From Mycogone perniciosa (Eukaryota; Ascomycota; Sordariomycetes; Hypocreales; Hypocreaceae): a stretch of 64,000 bases of DNA. The DNA is taken from assembly GCA_025331125.1 (NCBI GenBank), contig JAOALB010000218.1, positions 1 through 64,000 of the forward strand, written 5' to 3'. The notes under the pieces are model-generated. The model saw only the letters and a program-made list of their open reading frames with translations. It searched no databases and was not told the origin of the DNA. The first letter of the stretch is position 1. Each line of letters begins with the position of its first letter. The translations under genes were made by a program, and so were the position numbers. This document shows, one piece after another, positions 1 through 12,208 of the stretch.

Positions 1-77
1 ATTCATCCCTGACCTCTCTGTCAACATAAACCCACGAGCCTCGGTTTATCCCTTGAGAATCAACCCGGATCGTCACA
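1..77 (+). mobile_element. 3' end of a Gypsy-type LTR (LTR1), cut by the window edge
   Basis: The first 77 bases match the last part of the LTR at 7663-8073 and, inverted, the start of the copy at 61185. All share the segment containing CCTCGGTTTATCCC (or its RIP variants) and end in GGATCGTCACA. The CA terminus at 77 is a typical LTR end. It is probably the 5' LTR of the degraded element that follows, although another boundary at 1459 complicates this. Confidence 0.7.
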
Positions 78-3000
78 ATAGTTTACTAACCTTTAATAAA
101 CTTTTAAGAGCGCTTTAGAAAAATATTATAAAGATATTTAATATATTTTATTAATATTTAGTACTATTAATACTAAATATTAATTAAAATAAAAGTAATA
201 TTTTAATAAATAAATAAAAAAGTATAAAGTAATTTATAAAAGTAATTAATTACTTATTATAAAATAAAGTAAACCCTTTTTAAAAAGTATTATGTATTAA
301 AAGTTTACTTTAATTACTTTTTTTAAAATACTTTTTAATAAAAAAGTTAATTATTAAAAGACTTTTATATTTATTTAAATTTATTAAAAAAATACTTTTT
401 TTATAAAGTAAAAAGTAATAAGCTTTTTATTATTATATAAAGCTTAATATATAGCTTTAAAACTATATTTATTTATATTATAAAAGTATTTTTAATATTT
501 TAAAGGAAATAGTTTAATTGATAAGTTACTTTTAAAGGTTTAGTAAATTATTTATAAAAATAAAATAAAATATAAATGTGTTAGAAATATTAAACTATAA
601 TATGTTTTATTAATATTATTATAATTTAATAATAAATTACTTTAATAATAATATTATAATTTATTTTAATAATATCTTTACTTTTTATAAATATAATAAT
701 TTAGAATTTTAGTGCTTTTATTAAAATAATATTAATTACTATATAATTAGTTATATTTAATTATTTAAAGATTAAAGAAACAATTCATAATTAAAACAAA
801 TAATTGAATTTTAATTAATATAATAAATATAAAAGTTGAAATATATTTTTATATCTTTATAATAATATATAAATAAAATACTATTAAAATATATAGCTTT
901 ATAAATTTTAATTATTTTATAAAAGTTAAATATATATATTTATAGCAATTTATTACTTTAAATATTTATTAGTATTTAATACTAATAATATAATTAAAAA
1001 TAAAGATTTATTGAAACTTTTTAAAAACTTTTAAATTTTATAAATATATATAATAAGTTTTATGTTAAACTTATTTTAGAGTATAGATTTATTAAGTATA
1101 TTATTAATATACTTTTTAAAATAAATTTATTATATAGTAGTATATATTTTTTTATAAAGTTATAAAAACTTTAAGAAAGTCTAGTTAATATATTAAAATA
1201 CAGTAAAATATACTTTTTAGTAAGTTTTATAAATACTTTTATTTTTATTTCTTTTAAAAAAAATATCTTTTAATTTTATATTAATTATTATAACTTTAAT
1301 AAAGTAATAAAAAAATCGCTATTTATTACTTTTAATTATAAAGATTTTAAATTATATTTATAATATTTAATAGTTTATAAAAATCAATATATAAAATATA
1401 TTATTAAGTTTATATTAAAATAAATAAATTAATAAAAAATTATATTTTATATATATTTTGTCAAGGGGGAATCGGCACTCTAAATATATATATATATATA
1501 TACACCAACAACCTGAATAGAGCGCGGGAATCCGCGCTCTTGATAGAACCACGAAGCCGCAGTTGGGTAATATAGGGACTAAAAGATACTGCGAATCATT
1601 TAATCATAATGTCTGCAGCCGAAAGCAACTAATAGTTACCTCTTTATGCCTTATCGGCTATAAAATTACAGGTAAGGTAATATATTAAGGGAAAATGCAG
1701 GTTAGTTGTTTTATTAAACTAGGTCTATCTATTTTATCTTTATACTTTTACGCTTTCCTAATCTAGTAGTTGCTTAAGTAAGCAACTGACTTTTCTTAGG
1801 TAGGCTAGTAAAAAGGAGTGCAAGTGTATTGGGTATATCAGTTACCCCCAATAAACTAGTTAAATAGATTTAAACACTATTTAAATAGGAAAGGTAAAGG
1901 TTATCTATTATAACTATTATAAGCTAAAACACTTCTTAAAGGACTATAAAGCTTTATAAAAGCTAAAAACTAATAAACTTTAAAAGCCTATACTAAAAGC
2001 TAAATAAAAAGTTAATATAGTTTTAAAAGCTATTAATTATGTATTACTTAACTAAATTATATCCTATAATAATAGCTGCCTTATTTATAAATCCAGTAAA
2101 GATAAAAGTAAATAATACTTAAAATAACTTAAAAGAATATCTATAATAAACTAAAAGGGATATTAATTAAAACTTAAATCTTTAACTTTTAAAGATATTT
2201 TTAAAGAAAATAAAGTAAATAAATATTTACTATACTTAAACAGTTTAATAAAATAAAACCTAAACTTTAGTTATATAAAGTTAAATAGGGATAATAATAT
2301 TTTAAATAAATGAATAATTATTATAATTAACAATTAATATTTTAATTAAATTACTATAAGTAATAAAAGATAAACTAGTAGTAGTAACTTTAATAATAAA
2401 GATAAAAATAACCCGTTATAATATAGACTATTACTATATAATACTATACCTTTAAAACTAGAAAACATGCTACCTATAAATAATAACCTTAAAAGTAAAC
2501 TAAATAAATACTACCTAAACCTAGTTAAAAGAGTTACTATAGGTATATAACAAGATAAAATAAACCTATATTTATATAAACTGCTCTATATATAAAATAA
2601 AGCTAGTAATAAAATAGCTATTAAAGCTATCTTAGCTGCCTTAACTATATATAAAAAACTAGTGTATTTCTATATATAAAGTAACTATATTGTAAATAAC
2701 CTTATTTATAAAGGATACTATACTATATCCTAGGTTATTTACATTATATATAAATATATAATATACTTTTAAGAAAAAGTAAAATATAATATATTCCTAA
2801 CTAAAATCTTATTCTATTTGATAAAACAAGTATAAAACTAGAATGCCTTTAAAAAATAAATTATAACTATATAGTATTAAAACCTTAAAATTATTATTAT
2901 TAAATTAAATACTAAAACTTTAAAAAAGTATTATTAACTATAAAGATTTAAAGAATATAAGTCTAAAAGATATTATATTTACTGCTAAAAGAAATTAATA

Positions 3001-6000
3001 AAATAGTATTTCCACTATAATAAAAGGTTTAAATACAATTAATACCACTATTTAAAATATAATAGCTTAAAGTATGTTATATATAAGCTAAATAAATTAA
3101 AAGATTAATATATATAATAAGCTAATAATACTTTATATTTATTACTAAACTATATATATTACTAAGAAAATAAATATATTGTTTATCGATAAGAAAAACT
3201 TTAAAAATAGCAAATATAAAAGTATATAGGATATAAACCTACCTTAAAAGATAAAGAGATTAATTAAATTATAAAAAAGCTGCACTAAAATTAATTTAAT
3301 TTTATTACCTATAAAGGAACCGCCTATAATAGGAAAAGGTAGTATTTACTTTAAAGAACTTTAATTAACTGCAAAGTCTATATAAAAGAAAATTAAAAAA
3401 TAATTAATATTACCTATAAAAGGGCTATAAAGTAATAATTAATAAATTATATCTTTTAAAATATTAAATAATAAAAATAATAATAAAGATTTACTATATT
3501 TTAAATTAAAAATAATAATTAAAGGATATCGGCTATATATATTAATAAATAATAGAGTAATAGGCAATTTTATTACACCTATAATTATAAATCGCTTATA
3601 GTTACTTTAAAAAAACTAGATATATTAACTTTATTAAACAGAAAAGAAAGCCTTTATATATGATAATAGATGAGTTAAGTGAAAGACTAATTATTTTAAA
3701 CTTAAAGTCGCTAAATATAAAAGAGTAGTGTTTTATAATATAATAAATATTAATAAATATAATATTATTTTCAGTTATCTTTAATTAAAATATAATAACT
3801 TGAATATTAATTAAAAAAATAGCTAGCTTTATTAATATAATAATAAAGCTATTTTAATAATTAAAATTATTAAACAGGATTTAACTGTAAAGAAAAAATC
3901 TTAAAATATAAAACCTTTAAATAAGCTAATAAAAAAAACTAAAAAAGTTACTTTTAATGTAATTATAGAAACAATTTATGTAAAAGTAAAACTTAAATAA
4001 AATAAAGGGAAAGATAAATAAATTTAAAAAATAATTGCCTTTTTATAGAAAGTATTTAATAATATTAATAAAATACTTAAAATAAAAAGCTTTAAAATAG
4101 CAGTATTGCTAAAATAATTATAGAATATCCTTAAAGAATATTAAAAGTATAATAAACTGTTTAAGGAAATATTTAATATAAAACTATTAAAATATAATTA
4201 ATAAAACTATATAATTAAGCTTAAAGATAATATAAATATTACCTTTTATAAGATTTATAATTTAAATATAAAAAAAACTTAAAAGTTTATATAATAATTT
4301 AAATAATATATTAACTAAAAGGTATATTTAACCCTTTTTACTAAAGGTTAACTGTTTTATTATATTTATATTAAAAAAGTAAACTATAGTTAATTATAAA
4401 CTATTAATAGTTTAATAAAGCTATTATTAAAAATAAAACTTTACTACTATTAACTATAAAATTACAGGATAAACTATATAAAAAAAAGTAGTTTATAGCG
4501 CTAAATTTTAAAGGCGCTTATAACTTTATTTAAATTAAAAAGGGATATAAATAAATAACTGTATTTTAAATTAAATATAGTTTATTTAAATATTTAATTA
4601 TACCTTTTAGTTTTATTAATACTTTGGCAATATTTTAAAAAATAATTAATAATATATTAAAAAAGTACTTTAATATTTTTATAATTATTTACTTGAATAA
4701 TATGTTAATCTTTTTAAATACCTTTAAAGAATATAAAGTATATATTTATAAAGTATTATAAATATTATAAAATGCTAAACTATTTATAAAACTAAAAAAA
4801 TATAAATTCTATATATAAAAAGTTACTTTTTTAAAGTATATTATTACCTTTAAAGAAATTTATATAAATCTATTAAAAGTATAAATAATAAAAGATTAGC
4901 CTATACTTAAAATAGTTAAAGAAGTTTAAAGCTTTTTAAAATGTATTCATTATTATTAATAATTTTATTAAAGGCTATAAAAATATTATATAAACTCTTT
5001 ATAAATTTATTAAAAAGGATTAAAAGTTTTTATACATGTTAAATATATAAAAAGCCTTTAATAAACTTAAATAATTTATTTTAAAAAAACCTATATTTAT
5101 TATATTTAATTTATTTAAAGAAATAAAAGTTAAAATAAATACTTTTAACTTTACTATAAAAGCTTAATTTAATTAAAGAAATAAAAATAATAAACTATAC
5201 TTTATTGCTTTTTACTTTGAAATATTATATAGCGCAAAATTAAATTACTTAATATATAATAAAGAATTCTTTATTATTATTTTCATATTTAAAAAATACT
5301 AATATTACCTATTAAAGAATATATATAAAGTTAAAGTATATATTAATTATAAAAATATTATATATTTCGCGATAATTTAATAACTCTTTAAAAGACAAAT
5401 CTATTATATAAAATACCTTTTAAAATTTAATTATATTTTAATTTACTTAAAAAGATTTAAAAATAAATAAATAAATGCATTTAATAAATAAACTAACTAT
5501 AATTAAAGAAAAATTAAATACATTAAGCAGATATTAAAATAAACCTTTAAAGGATATTATTAATAAATAATACTTTAAACTATATATAAAGTATTTAGTA
5601 ATAATATTATACTTTAATATATTAAAAAGTATTATATTATTTAAAATAATAATAAATTTGTAAAAGACATAAAGTTTAATAATAAAGGAATTTAATAATA
5701 AAATAAAAAGATTTAAATCTTAAATAAGCTTTAATAGAATATAGTTATAGAAGTCTATTAATATTTAATATATAAATATAAAGGTATTTTAAATTTTAAA
5801 GGCTTAAAAAAGTTCTATAAAATATCTTTTTTTGTTATATAATTTATAAAAGAGTTAAAACTTTAAAATATAAACTATATAGTAAACTATAACCTGTATT
5901 AATATTAAAATAACTATAAAAGTTAATTTTATTAAACTTTATTATTAAATTATTATTATATATTAAATTAAAATTAAAGATTAAATATAATAATATTTTA

Positions 6001-7662
6001 ATGATTATAAACTAATTTATTAAATACTTTTACTTTTTTTTATATAAAAAAGTAATAAATATAGAAATATTGATTTATATATTTATATAATTTATTACAG
6101 TTAACTATATAATTTTAACTAAAATTATTTTTAATTAAAAATTAACTTTTATGTTTAAATTTTAATAAATATTTATAAATTAATTAAATATAAATTATAA
6201 GTTTAATATTATATATTACTTATAAATAAATAAATAAATAAAATATATTAATTAGGTTATTAAAGTTTATTTAAAAAGTTATATTAACTTTAATTAGAAT
6301 AATTAAATGAAAAAGTTATTAATTATATAAATATTTTATAATAGTAATATTTTAAAGTTAACTAGACTTAACTTTATATATATTAACTATAGCTTTATAT
6401 TAAATCTATATCAAGTATTAAAGCAAGGCCTATATATTAATAAAGTATAAATTAAAGCTAAAAATATAAAATAATTATATAAAGAAATATAAATATACTT
6501 TTACTTTATATAAAAAAAAGGTATATTAATAAATATCAATTAAAATGACTAATCTTTAAAAAAGGAAATATAATTTACTTATATTAATATTTATTAAAAA
6601 AAAAGACTATAAATATTAAAATAACGCAATTAAATAATAAATTAAATTTTAAACAACTTACACTTTATTTAATTAAAAAGGTTATTTTAAAAGTTATTTA
6701 TAAACTTATATTATTAAATAATATTTAAATTTATTTAATATTTTATATTTTACTATTTAAAAAAGCATTATACAATAAATTAAAAAGTCAATTAATTATA
6801 AACTTAATTAAAGTTTTATTAATTAAAAAAAATATAAAGTTAAAGAAATTAAAGCTATAAAAATACAAAATAATAAATGCTAGTATTTAATAAAATAAAA
6901 AAACTATAAAAAAATATAACTTTTAAAAGTTTAAAAAATACTTTAAATATTTTTAAATAACTTTATAGCAATTCTACTGAAATTTAAGCCTTTTAATAAA
7001 AGGTTTAATAAAGCATTAAAAGTAAAAAGATTAATACTTTAAAAATCTTAAACCTTTAAAAAAGCTTTTAATTCCTGCCGCTTTAAATCTTTTAGTTTAT
7101 TTAAAGATTTTAATTTACATTTTACTATTTTTTTACCTTTAATTTATAGCTATTGCTTTTAATAATAAAGATACTTTAAGCAATTTAAAGCTTTATCTAT
7201 CTCCGCCTAAGCCTTGCGAAAGGCTTTATAATAAAGTAATAAAAGTTTTTCTATTAACTTTTTAATAGAATTAAAATATTACAATTTAGAAATAATATTT
7301 AATATTAAAAAACAGTTTTAGCTATAATATTAAAGAACAAACTTTAAGAAAATATATAAAAACTTAATATAACCCCTATACTATTATATAGACGGCTAAT
7401 ATAAATATATTTACTATATTTCGAAAAATAGTCGCTTATATAATACTTTAAGCTGCAAAAAAGATAATAAAAATAAAGTATAATATTAAAACCATTAATA
7501 TTAATTAAATCTGTAAGTTTATAATAATAAAAGGTTAATTTAATATAAATAAGCTATAAGTTATTAGATATAATAAATAGTTAGGAAAAAGGATATTATA
7601 TATAAAAAAAGGGAAAGGATTAAAAACAGGGCTTAAAGATAAAACTAATAAAAGGGTAATAT
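78..7662 (+). mobile_element. RIP-degraded Ty3/Gypsy chromovirus-like retrotransposon, internal region
   Basis: This stretch is almost pure A+T with very few C or G, and every frame is full of stops, as expected of C-to-T RIP on both strands. Gypsy pol landmarks can still be followed on the plus strand. Reverse transcriptase lies around 4510-4720; its YxDD codons fall at 4690-4713 with both Asp codons now Asn. An RNase H-like block is near 5090-5280 and an integrase C-terminal block near 6150-6420. A chromodomain-like block is near 6840-6960, followed by a purine run just before 7663 that fits a polypurine tract. Gag should lie upstream of RT but is too eroded to delimit. A separate LTR-like module sits inside at 1459-1850, so the region may be nested rather than one element. 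No product can be made from it. Confidence 0.8.
1459..1850 (+). repeat. LTR-like terminal module (LTR2), TG...CA, within the left retroelement
   Basis: This 392-bp block stands out as less AT-rich than its surroundings. It begins TGTCAAGGGGGAATCGG and ends GTTACCCCCA. An inverted copy lies at 61974-62362, with the same left boundary and mostly transition differences. It contains an (AT)n tract at about 1483-1502 that could be a TATA region. The flanks do not match those of the other copy at the 5' side, so 1459 is a real element boundary. The sequence does not resemble LTR1. Confidence 0.6.
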
Positions 7663-8073
7663 TATATTATAACCCGACCATATTAAAGACTAGGTTATAG
7701 GGATATACAAAAATATCGGTTATATTAATTAATTATTAGGAAATAATTACTATATTAAAGGTAATTACTTAAATACTTACTATACTAAAAGGTATAATCA
7801 CTTACTTAATTACTGCACTATTACAGTAATTATAGCAGCGCTTACTAAAACATTAGTAATTGCATAAAGATTTCCTTTATATATATACAACTAGCTCGCT
7901 ATTCTTTTAATATAGTTACTTAAACAGTCGTTAATAAATTAAATTTACTAGAACCGCTTATTCTATAGAATAGTGACTATATTACCCTGCTTAGTGTTTA
8001 TCCCTAACCTCTCTGTTAATATAAACCCTGCGAACCTCGGTTTGACTGTTAAGAATCAACCCGGATCGTTACA
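7663..8073 (+). repeat. 3' LTR (LTR1) of the left Gypsy-like element
   Basis: It matches the inverted LTR at 61185-61562 along its length with mostly C/T and G/A differences; its first dinucleotide TG is mutated to TA. A purine-rich tract precedes it and it ends GGATCGTTACA, RIP-altered from GGATCGTCACA. The base after 8073 starts another repeat (TAATGGCTATT), so this LTR seems to have inserted into that repeat or abuts it. Confidence 0.75.
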
Positions 8074-8441
8074 TAATGGCTATTATAAAAAATCTAACTA
8101 AAATGGTTTCCTGTTTATATAGCCGTGAGTCAATTTGGCCGATTTCCTATATAAATGAATTTTGCAGAAAATAAAAATAGGGCTATAAACCCAATTCTGC
8201 CGCTACACTCCTATTATCTAGTCGGAGGACTATTTGGAAGACAAAGCTATTGTTTATATAATCACTTCTATACCAGCCGTATATACACTAGATATTCTAT
8301 AGCTTTTTAGCTATTAGTTCAGTTACAATTTAATTGTTTATTTATTGTTAACCTAATTAGACTCTTAGTCATTTCCTTATTGCTGCATTGTATGCAGCTT
8401 CCTAGAAGCTATATATAAATAAGGTTCAGTATAACTTTGTT
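8074..8441 (+). repeat. Dispersed repeat R3, left copy (direct orientation)
   Basis: A second copy in the same orientation lies at 63630-64000. The two align without large gaps from TAATGGCTATT to AGGTTCAGTATAAC, and most differences are transitions. No coding potential is visible. A TATATAAATAAGG box close to the right end could be an LTR promoter, but the family is not identified. The right copy runs into the window edge, so the true length is unknown. Confidence 0.75.
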
Positions 8442-8933
8442 ATTTCAACAAATACTATATATATAGCAATTTTTAATATATTTAGGTTACTTTATTTTAT
8501 TTTATACTTAGGTATAAAAATTTGGTGGTGGGGTATAGCAGTAGGGAAGTGGGTCTGAAAAGTGGATTTGCTGTGCAAATAGCAATTCTCTGACTACTTC
8601 GTATAGATAGTTGGCAGCTTTTTTAAATTAATCCTTAGCCTCCTGACACGGCAATAACAGCAATGGCCCACAATAACGGTCTAGAATCCAACAACACTAA
8701 AATAGACTTATTTTAATTGTTCTTACGGAGTACTTTGTTGTTCATACATCGTATTGACCCTCATATCTTCCCCATATGGCCAAGGACTTATGTCGGTTAG
8801 TTGGGTCAGAGGAAGGATTTCGCGAGGTTTCAAGACTACGCGACAGCGGATCGATAGCCGGTTGATGTATATATGCAAGACCTACTGCTCCGGAGAGACA
8901 AAACTCTCCAGATTTGGTAAACTTTTCGCAGCC
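8442..8933. other. Transition from repeat to unique sequence; upstream region of the WSC-protease gene
   Basis: AT-rich up to about 8640, then ordinary composition. It includes one TACGGAGTAC intergenic motif (8724-8733). No gene is supported here. An in-frame extension of the next gene back to 8754 exists but lacks a signal peptide at its start. Confidence 0.5.
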
Positions 8934-11900
8934 ATGAAACCAATTTCTAGCCGCCGTCTCGGCGTACATGTTTTCTTGCTGCTCTGGACTGTCTGTTTGG
9001 CCGTAGCCACGTCTGAAATCAACAGCAGCAATATACACCTCTCTAACCGAGGCATATCTAAAGACCCCTCCTGCCCGAACGACTGGCTCTGTCAGCAGTC
9101 GAGTTGCAATGCAGCCTGCCCAGAGGGAGAGATTTGCATTGAGTTTGAGGGCACTGCTGTATGCGCACCGGCTGGACAGACTTGGTGTGCACTCAATCCA
9201 AAAACTCTCCAAGCCGTCGAATGCCAGAACGGTGGTGTTTGCTGGTGCGTTTAACCTTTCCCAGGTCCATTTTCACCTCATTCGTCCTGTCACTGACTAA
9301 CATATTTCTAGTCACGGAAACTGCTATAAAGCCGGCACTGTATGCTGCGAAAATGGTTCCGTTCAATGTTCTATTGGTGATTTGTGCCTTGCCTGTCCTG
9401 GTGGTAACACCTGCACAACTGGAGCGTCTACATGCGCCTCTGGTGGTGGATCGCAGTCAACAACACGAGTTCCACCAAAAACTACTTCATCAACATCAAC
9501 ACAACAACCCGCAACATCCACATCGAGTGCACCTATTACGCCTACGCTCGTACAGCAGGATGGCACATACAAGTATATCGGGTGTTATGTTGATGGTGCC
9601 AATTCCTGTTCGTTGGTTGTAGGCAATAGTACTGATACGAGCTCAAATGGAATGACTGTCGAGAAATGCGTGGCATTGGCTAAGAAACAAAACCTTCGCT
9701 ATGCAGGCGTTGAGTTTGGTTCAGAATGCTTCATGGGGAATACCCTCCATTCTAATACCAAGGTATCAGATGGCAACTGCAATAAGGTCTGCGCCGGTGC
9801 GCCCACCGAGTATTGCGGCCAAGGCAATAGGGTACAGGTTTATGAGGATACAACATGGAGCGACCCAACCTTGGATGAACTTACAAATGTTTTAGTCCGG
9901 TATAATAGCACTCTGTTCACGTTGCGAACACTTACCGACCAGTATAACGACCTTATTCAGCAGTGGGCAGACCAGGAGAAAGCCAATGGTAAACAAAAGA
10001 AGCGGTGGCTGTCCAGGAGGGGACGAACTATGACAGTCACGCAGCTGCACGACGGATTAAGTGAAGTCGAACGCCAATACCCCCAAGTACGGGCTATTTT
10101 GGGTATGGTTTTGTCATTGAGCTGCATTAAACTTTATCTCTAACCATTGCGTACAGCCCAGGCAGCCCAGAACGGTGGTGTGCTCTATCTTCGCGCAGCC
10201 AGCTCAGACGTTATACGACCAGGCCAGACAAACCCCTTTGTTGATGGGCCCACTCTGGAAAATGCCCGTCAAGCTTTTGATATTCCCCTCGAACCCCTCG
10301 GAGACGTCCAAAGCGCGATAGAAGACGATCTCCGGTCAATTGCTGAGTCAACCAGCTCAACAACGCCACTTCTTAATACAGCCAGAGACTTGCAAGTCGC
10401 AGGCAATGCGGTATGTTGCCCGCAGTTTATGCTGGAATTGGCAGCTCATTACTTAACGACAGAACAAAGCCATTGGCACGATCAGTGGTGCCACTCTTGG
10501 GGCTATTGCAGCTGGTCATGGAGTTTGTAAGTACATCGTAATGATGATGCATAAAATGAATATAGAACTGAATTTGTGTCTTCGCGTTTAGTTGCCCTCC
10601 TGGCCTACATATTCCTTCGTCTACATCCCGAAACCAGTTCAGGTAATCCATCGACTACACTACACTCGCAACCAACTTCGGTTATAGTCACTTCTACCAC
10701 AAGCAGCTCTGCTACCGCCTCGGCGACTCCTTACCTGCTCGTCGTAGCAGATGGCGTCTCGGTAAACGACCTCCAGACCTTTACTGACAAGTTGGCCAAC
10801 ACTCCCAAAGAACCAGTTATCAACAGCCCGTTTGCGATTGCCCGGGTGGTTAGCCTCAACGACACAGAATACGAACAAGTGCAAAAGAACAAAATAGTCT
10901 TCTCCATAACGCCAAACGAAAACCAGGGCATCCAGATGTATGTTCACAATCCGGATTTAAACTTTACTCTCGAAGCATCGCCTGGACTAGGCCTGGAAAA
11001 ACGAACAGCCAAGGCAAGGGACACTGCCAAACCTGGTACCACTATACCAGCCACAAAGTTGACCGGCCGCGACGGAATGTTTGGCCTCCATATTGGCCAC
11101 CTAACTTCATTGTCTCAGAAATGGTTCACCGAGAAGTTTACCGACGGGTTTGATTTTGTGTATGAGACCAACCCAGGAGCGGGTACCTTCATCTACGTCA
11201 TTGATAACGGCGTGGACTTGACTCACCCGGAATTCCGACGTGTTCAAAAGGAGCAGCTTCTTGTCACTGACTATAAACCAGAAAAAACCCATGGCACGGC
11301 CGTAGCTGGACAAGCATTAGGAATGGTTATGGGTGTCGCATCATCCGCCACCTTAATCGATGTTCCCTTAAGCTGGGCGACGAAGATAATATGTTGAAAA
11401 CTTTAACTGCAGTGTACGATGACATTGTCGCAAAGGGTAGGGGAGGCAAGGCCATCGTTAATATGTCCTGGGGTTTGCATTCTAAAGGCCGTCTCTCTCA
11501 AAACTACTGGCTTGCGAAAGCTATGAAAAAGTTTATTGATATTGGTGCTGTTCCTGTTTGTGCAGCTGGGAATATGGGCGCGAAACCCGGAACGGCTGGT
11601 ACATATGATGAAAGCGTCCCCGGCTTTTATATCTCAGGAATGGACGGCCTTATTGTTGTTGGCTCAGTCGATGAAAATGGCAAACGAGCGGCCGATTGCG
11701 GAAAATGTGATGCCCAGAACTCCATATCGGTATGTCTGTCAGCATACGCCATGGGTGCTGGCGTCATGGTTGCAGACAGCAAAACTGGAGACTATACGCT
11801 CGGATGGTCTGGCACATCCTTGGCTGCGCCAATTATCTCTGGCTTGATTGCATACCTAATGGCCCATCCCAACGCTGATATCCAAAGCCAAGTCTACGAT

Positions 11901-12208
11901 GGCGGTAACGCGAAGGTTGCAGATAACGTTGACTTCATTATTAACAACTGGAGCTGGTCGCGGAACCCAACAGGAGGTGTTGACTATCCTAATGTCGCTT
12001 GGAATGGTGTCATCGCCGATGCCTGCAACCTGAACGCTGGACCTGGCGGCCAGATTCCAGCCACGCCAGATGTCCCTGGCACGAATCCCACGTCGCAGAC
12101 TAATGAGTCGCCAGTGTCTGGTGTAAGTACTCGCAGATTCTCCCCCGCGTTCTTGGAATGCTAACAGTTTATGCCAAGGTCACCAACTCTTGTCCCGTGA
12201 AAAAGTAG
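8934..12208 (+). CDS. Secreted Cys-rich/WSC-domain subtilisin-like serine protease (S8 family), frameshifted
   Basis: Six exons fit: 8934-9244, 9312-10102, 10157-10410, 10463-10526, 10592-12122, 12179-12208. All junctions are GT-AG, and the introns are 52-67 nt. The start at 8934 opens a signal peptide (LLLWTVCLAVA). A cysteine-rich segment with CCHGNC and CPGGNTC follows, then a Ser/Thr linker and a WSC domain (YIGCYVDGA ... EYCGQGNRVQVYE). A helical region leads to a subtilase with Asp (VIDNGVDLTHPEF), His (THGTAVAG), Asn (AAGNMG) and Ser (GTSLAAP), all present. The frame breaks near 11368-11372; counting one extra A or T in TTAAG restores about 993 residues. WSC domains bind wall glycans in known families, so a secreted wall- or surface-bound protease is the likely role. 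The gene borders degraded transposons. Exon 4 and the short last exon are the least certain parts. Confidence 0.75.

Noticed and set aside
8754..8933. N-terminal extension of the WSC-protease
   Set aside because: In frame but not protein-like; the ATG at 8934 starts a signal peptide.
10411..10425. 15-nt GT...AG segment as an intron in the protease
   Set aside because: Too short for a spliceosomal intron; a 52-nt intron at 10411-10462 with a good branch site fits better.
11336..11372. Short intron ending in TTAAG to explain the protease frame break
   Set aside because: It would remove a conserved subtilase stretch (ATLIDVPL), so a missing base is the better reading.
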